The translations under genes were made by a program, and so were the position numbers. Shown piece by piece: positions 61,028-64,000 of a stretch of 64,000 bases of DNA (position 1 is its first letter; the number at the start of each line of letters is the position of its first letter). Under the pieces are notes generated by a model, which saw only the letters and a program-made list of their open reading frames with translations, was not told where the DNA came from and did not search any database. This DNA comes from Sphingomonas sp. Leaf230 (GTDB taxonomy: Bacteria > Pseudomonadota > Alphaproteobacteria > Sphingomonadales > Sphingomonadaceae). The DNA lies in NCBI RefSeq assembly GCF_001421745.1, contig NZ_LMKW01000013.1, forward strand, positions 112,048 through 176,047. Direction: 5' to 3'.

Positions 61028-61674
61028 TCTCGAAAAGCACAGATGATACGGTGGCAGTGGAGACACTGCGCGGCGGTATACTCGCTACCTATGGATGGTT
61101 CGGGCTCGCACGACTGGCAATTGACCTTTTGGCAACGCGGTTGCTGTTTCCCGGCGCGCGTATAGTCCGACGGCCATGGTCTCTGCGCGGCCGGAACCGT
61201 ATGGCGTTCGGGCGGCGATTAACGGTGGGCGTGGGGCTCAGGATTGACGCATTCGGGAGCGGAAAAGGTACACCCTTGGTGCGTATCGGAGACAATGTTG
61301 AGATCAACGATTACGTCCACATCGCTGCGGTTCGCTCAGTGATCATTGGCGATGACGTGCTGATCGCCAGTCGGGTGTTCATCAGCGATCACAATCACGG
61401 GGACCTCGACGGCTCAGAGCATGACAACGGCCCGAACGTGCCGCCCGCGCGCCGACCGCTATCAGTGCGACCGGTGACGATAGGAGCGCGGGTGTGGATC
61501 GGGGAAGGCGCCTTAATCATGCCCGGCGTTTCGATCGGCGAGGGCGCAATTGTCGGGGGCGGAGCAGTGGTCACGCGCGATGTTGCGGCGGGCGCGGTCG
61601 TTGCGGGCGTACCGGCAAGGGTCATCCGCCACTTCGATCCGAGCAGCGCGCGCTGGGAAAAGGCAACACGGTGA
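61024..61674 (+). CDS. WcaF/NodL-like hexapeptide O-acetyltransferase
   Basis: A 216-residue left-handed beta-helix acetyltransferase. Hexapeptide repeats are visible from VRIGDNVEINDYVHIAAVRSVIIGDDVLIASRVFISDHNHGD (with catalytic His), then PVTIGARVWIGEGALIMPGVSIGEGAIVGGGAVVTRDVAAGAVVAGVPARVIR. Such enzymes O-acetylate a sugar of the polysaccharide using acetyl-CoA in the cytoplasm, thus before export, in contrast to the membrane acyltransferase at 30.5 kb. The start overlaps the preceding frame by four bases and the stop overlaps the next gene. Confidence 0.93.
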   Translation: MISKSTDDTVAVETLRGGILATYGWFGLARLAIDLLATRLLFPGARIVRRPWSLRGRNRMAFGRRLTVGVGLRIDAFGSGKGTPLVRIGDNVEINDYVHIAAVRSVIIGDDVLIASRVFISDHNHGDLDGSEHDNGPNVPPARRPLSVRPVTIGARVWIGEGALIMPGVSIGEGAIVGGGAVVTRDVAAGAVVAGVPARVIRHFDPSSARWEKATR

Positions 61675-62759
61675 TGCGGATCGTCGTGTCAGCCGTTAAT
61701 TTCTCGGAAGGCGGTCCACTTACCGTGCTGCGCGACTGCCTGGCCGCAGCGCGTGCCTCGCTGCCGCCGGAGACGGAAATCGTGGCACTGGTGCACCGTG
61801 CCGCACTGATCGAAACGCCTGGCATTCGCTTGCTGGAGTTTCCCACGGTCAAGTCGTCGTGGCTTAGCCGGATCAACTTAGAGTACCGTGGTTTCGGCAA
61901 GCTCGCACGGGAACTGTCACCTGATTTCTGGCTGTCGCTCCACGATGTTAGCCCGCGCCTCTCAGGTGTGCGTCAAGCTGTCTACTGCCATAATCCCATC
62001 CCCTTCTTCCGCCCGACGCTACGCGACGCTCAGCTTGATCCCACGCTCTTAGCGTTCCGCCTCGCCTACCGCTTTTTCTACCAATTCAACATCCACAGCA
62101 ACGCAGCGGTGGTAGTTCAGCAGGAATGGCTTCGCCAAGAATTCGTGCGCAGGTTTGGGGTGCAACGGGTAATCGTAGCACACCCGGATATTGTAGACTT
62201 ACCGATCTCCCAGGACGTACCACGCGATCCGGGCATACTGTCACTATTCTATCCAACCGTTCCGCGTGGCTTCAAAAACATCGAACTACTCTGTGAGGCT
62301 ATGCAAAATTTGCCGGCCGACCTGCCACGCCGTCCTGAGCTTTGCGTGACGATCGACGGGACAGAGAACCGTTACGCTCGCTTCATTCTGGATCGTTACC
62401 GCGATGTGCCGGGTGTGCGTTTTATTGGACGCCAATCGCGTGCTGAGATGGCGTGGCACTATGCTAGGTGCGATGCATTGCTGTTTCCCTCTCGCGTTGA
62501 AACTTGGGGGTTGCCAATTACTGAGGCCAAGCAATTTAATCGGCCGATACTAGTCGCGGATGAGCCATATGCCCGTGAAACTGTGGGAACGTACGACGCT
62601 GTCGCCTTTCTACCATCAGATCAGCCGCTATGTTGGCGTGACGCTATCGTCAAAGCCGCGCGAGGTCAGGCACCTTGGGGGCCTGTTTCAACTCCACCTC
62701 CAGCACCACCATACGCGGAAGGCTGGATCGATCTATGGCAGCAACTGCTCAATGCGTAA
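61674..62759 (+). CDS. Glycosyltransferase family 4 protein
   Basis: A 361-residue GT-B enzyme. The N-terminal domain has VSAVNFSEGGPLTVLRDCL and VYCHNPIPFFRP; the donor domain has LSLFYPTVPRGFKNIELLCEAM, VRFIGRQSRAEMAWHYARCDALLFPSRVETWGLPITEAKQFNRPILVADEPYARETVG with the EX7E motif (ETWGLPITE). The NFSEGGPL start occurs in polysaccharide-locus GT4 enzymes. ATG 61674 overlaps the acetyltransferase stop (GATGA type), so they are coupled. It is the last intact gene of the locus in this window. Confidence 0.92.
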   Translation: MRIVVSAVNFSEGGPLTVLRDCLAAARASLPPETEIVALVHRAALIETPGIRLLEFPTVKSSWLSRINLEYRGFGKLARELSPDFWLSLHDVSPRLSGVRQAVYCHNPIPFFRPTLRDAQLDPTLLAFRLAYRFFYQFNIHSNAAVVVQQEWLRQEFVRRFGVQRVIVAHPDIVDLPISQDVPRDPGILSLFYPTVPRGFKNIELLCEAMQNLPADLPRRPELCVTIDGTENRYARFILDRYRDVPGVRFIGRQSRAEMAWHYARCDALLFPSRVETWGLPITEAKQFNRPILVADEPYARETVGTYDAVAFLPSDQPLCWRDAIVKAARGQAPWGPVSTPPPAPPYAEGWIDLWQQLLNA

Positions 62760-63250
62760 CAGCAACGACAGCATAAGTTCGGGGTTACGCCGTTATTCTA
62801 AAAGGTTTGACGCTCTTGCGAGACACACCCGAATATTGTTTGGGCCACCAGCTAATAAGCGCTCAGCGCCGTATGCCCAAACCTTGTTGATGGTCGCGTG
62901 AGCGTGGACGAATTTGCCCTCTAAAGGGGAGGAATGCCCACAGCCATGACGATGTCATATGACGATGCGTGCACTAAGCCGGTCGGGTTTTAGGTATCTA
63001 CGAAAGCGGGCTGGCATTCGGAGTGGGCAGACAAGACCTAGGGTTAAATTATAGCGCAGAGCTACGCGGGGCTTGTGAGCGTTAACGCGGTGGCTAACGC
63101 CACGAACTACGCCCATCGCAACCGTTCACCTTGCGGCGGGAGGCCCGCAAAACCATGGAGGCGGCAGCACCAAAATTCGTGCGCGAGGTCATCGAGCAGC
63201 TTCGTCACCGCTATTCCAAAGCGATTGGTCCGACGCCATGCCTGAAAAAC
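62760..63250. other. Gap between the polysaccharide locus and IS debris
   Basis: No coding gene is supported in these about 490 bases. Short frames are present but not recognisable. The composition is intermediate and the right part runs into IS66 remnants, so the locus end is probably eroded by transposition. Confidence 0.4.
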
Positions 63251-63855
63251 GCGCGCCGATGGCATTGTTGAGGTGGAGATCGATGGTGTCGCGGTGAAGA
63301 TCGGACGTGATGTCGATGCCAGCGCCATCCCCGCGGTGATCGATGCCTTGATAGTGCTGCGTTGATGGGCCCCGACGGCAACGCTCGGTTCATGGTGATG
63401 ACCGTGCCGGTGGACTTTGCAGATGGTGCAGACCCGTTCGTGGCATGGTGGGGGCTTAGTACGGTGCCGCCCCGTTCCTGGACGTGGTCTATGCCTTGTA
63501 GGCAAGGAATGCGGACCGGGTAAAGCTGGGCTGGTGGAACGCCACCGGCCTTTCACTGATGATAAACGGCTCGAGCAGCGCGATTTTTCTTCGCCAGGTA
63601 TCCACGACGGCGTGATCCGGCTGACGGCCGCGCAAATGGCGGCGCTGCTCGAGGGGGCAGACTAAAGTCGGGTCCATGGCAGCCGCGATGGACTCGAAAC
63701 GGCCCGGTTGATGCGGCGTAAGCGGCTCGTTGCGCTACTCCGCAATGCTGCCCGAGGCCGACCTTCCATCTGATCCACAAGCTCTGCGCGCCATGCTAGA
63801 GCGGTTTCTCACCGGGCTGAATCATAAGGGGATTCCCGTCGCTGCGGTTTTCTGA
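63250..63855 (+). mobile_element. Degenerate IS66-family element (tnpA, tnpB and tnpC pieces)
   Basis: Three consecutive pieces in the IS66 order. The first ends like IS66 TnpA (VEVEIDGVAVKIGRDVDASAIPAVIDAL, stop 63,365). A TGATG overlap starts a TnpB-like piece (MGPDGNARFMVMTVPVDFADGADPFVAW, then frame-broken to ...RLEQRDFSSPGIHDGVIRLTAAQMAALLEGAD, stop 63,665). The third (63,745-63,855) is the first 36 codons of TnpC (MLPEADLPSDPQALRAML). All are truncated or frameshifted, so the element is dead. Left inverted repeat not found. Confidence 0.75.
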
Positions 63856-63913
63856 TTCTGAATTCCTGCCGGCGCAGGAGGCTGGCATGGATGGCGCGAG
63901 CTGTTGTTGCCCC

Positions 63914-64000
63914 CTAAAGGCCTGACAGGGCCTCGCAGGTTCGCGCGATGAACTCGCGGGGTGATCGATAGCGCAAAGCGCGGTGCGGATGCACCTCGTT
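63914..64000 (-). mobile_element. C-terminal end of an IS3-type transposase (partial at window edge)
   Basis: From the window end the minus strand reads NEVHPHRALRYRSPREFIARTCEALSGL and a TAG stop. N-E-V-x-P-H-x-A-L-x-Y-x-S-P is the conserved end of IS3-family OrfB (rve integrase core), after the last catalytic Glu. The remainder lies outside. The flanking TGTTGTTGCCCCCT just left of the stop may belong to its terminal repeat, next to the broken tnpC. Confidence 0.75.

Overview
The window is high-GC DNA that looks like an alphaproteobacterium of the order Sphingomonadales, most likely Sphingomonas. The reasons are the gene set and order (clpS, phasin, class I phaC, an AlaC-type aminotransferase, one bifunctional Rsh, a DUF6456 protein beside a small XRE regulator), frequent GTG/TTG starts, and many short palindromes between genes. 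No rRNA operon, complete tRNA or CRISPR array was seen.

Region 1 (about 1-23,000) is core chromosome. It holds a frameshifted Crp/Fnr regulator, clpS, the polyhydroxyalkanoate pair (phaC, phasin), an alanine-type aminotransferase, a TSUP permease, a thioesterase, an HxlR regulator divergent from a small exported protein, rsh, a dispersed GtrB / GtrA / GT-C set with a methyltransferase, the chain yggT-DUF167-folD-marC, argB, a queuosine-precursor transporter, a nucleoside transporter, a fasciclin protein, a divergent DapF, and a DUF6456 / XRE divergent pair. Eight REP-like inverted repeats and one minisatellite lie between these genes.

A 3' fragment of tRNA-Val (about 23,002) and a truncated M13 peptidase mark the edge of an accessory region. 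Region 2 (about 24,000-39,000) is a polysaccharide locus of the Wzx/Wzy type with lower GC: ugd (UDP-glucuronate), gmd and fcl (GDP-fucose), a WecG/TagA glycosyltransferase, several GT4/GT2 enzymes, an O-acyltransferase, a GH5 hydrolase, a fucosyltransferase-like protein, a flippase and a polymerase/ligase. Region 4 (about 55,200-62,800) continues the same pathway: manC (GDP-mannose), a WbpV-like reductase, a WbpM-like dehydratase, glycosyltransferases and a hexapeptide acetyltransferase.

Region 3 (about 39,300-55,000) separates the two polysaccharide blocks. It contains a ruined ABC transporter, a mobilization module (candidate oriT, mobC, a MobA/VirD2-type relaxase with an LPD7-like domain), a TetR regulator divergent from a tightly overlapping four-gene operon of unknown proteins (one with a relaxase-like HxH motif) followed by a nucleotidyltransferase-HEPN fusion, a group of five unrelated exported proteins, a membrane PQQ glucose dehydrogenase and an integrase fragment. 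The right end holds IS66 debris and the end of an IS3-type transposase. The simplest reading is one ancestral exopolysaccharide locus interrupted and reshuffled by mobile DNA; a gmd scar beside manC supports this. The most novel-looking unit is the 43.3-46.8 kb operon.
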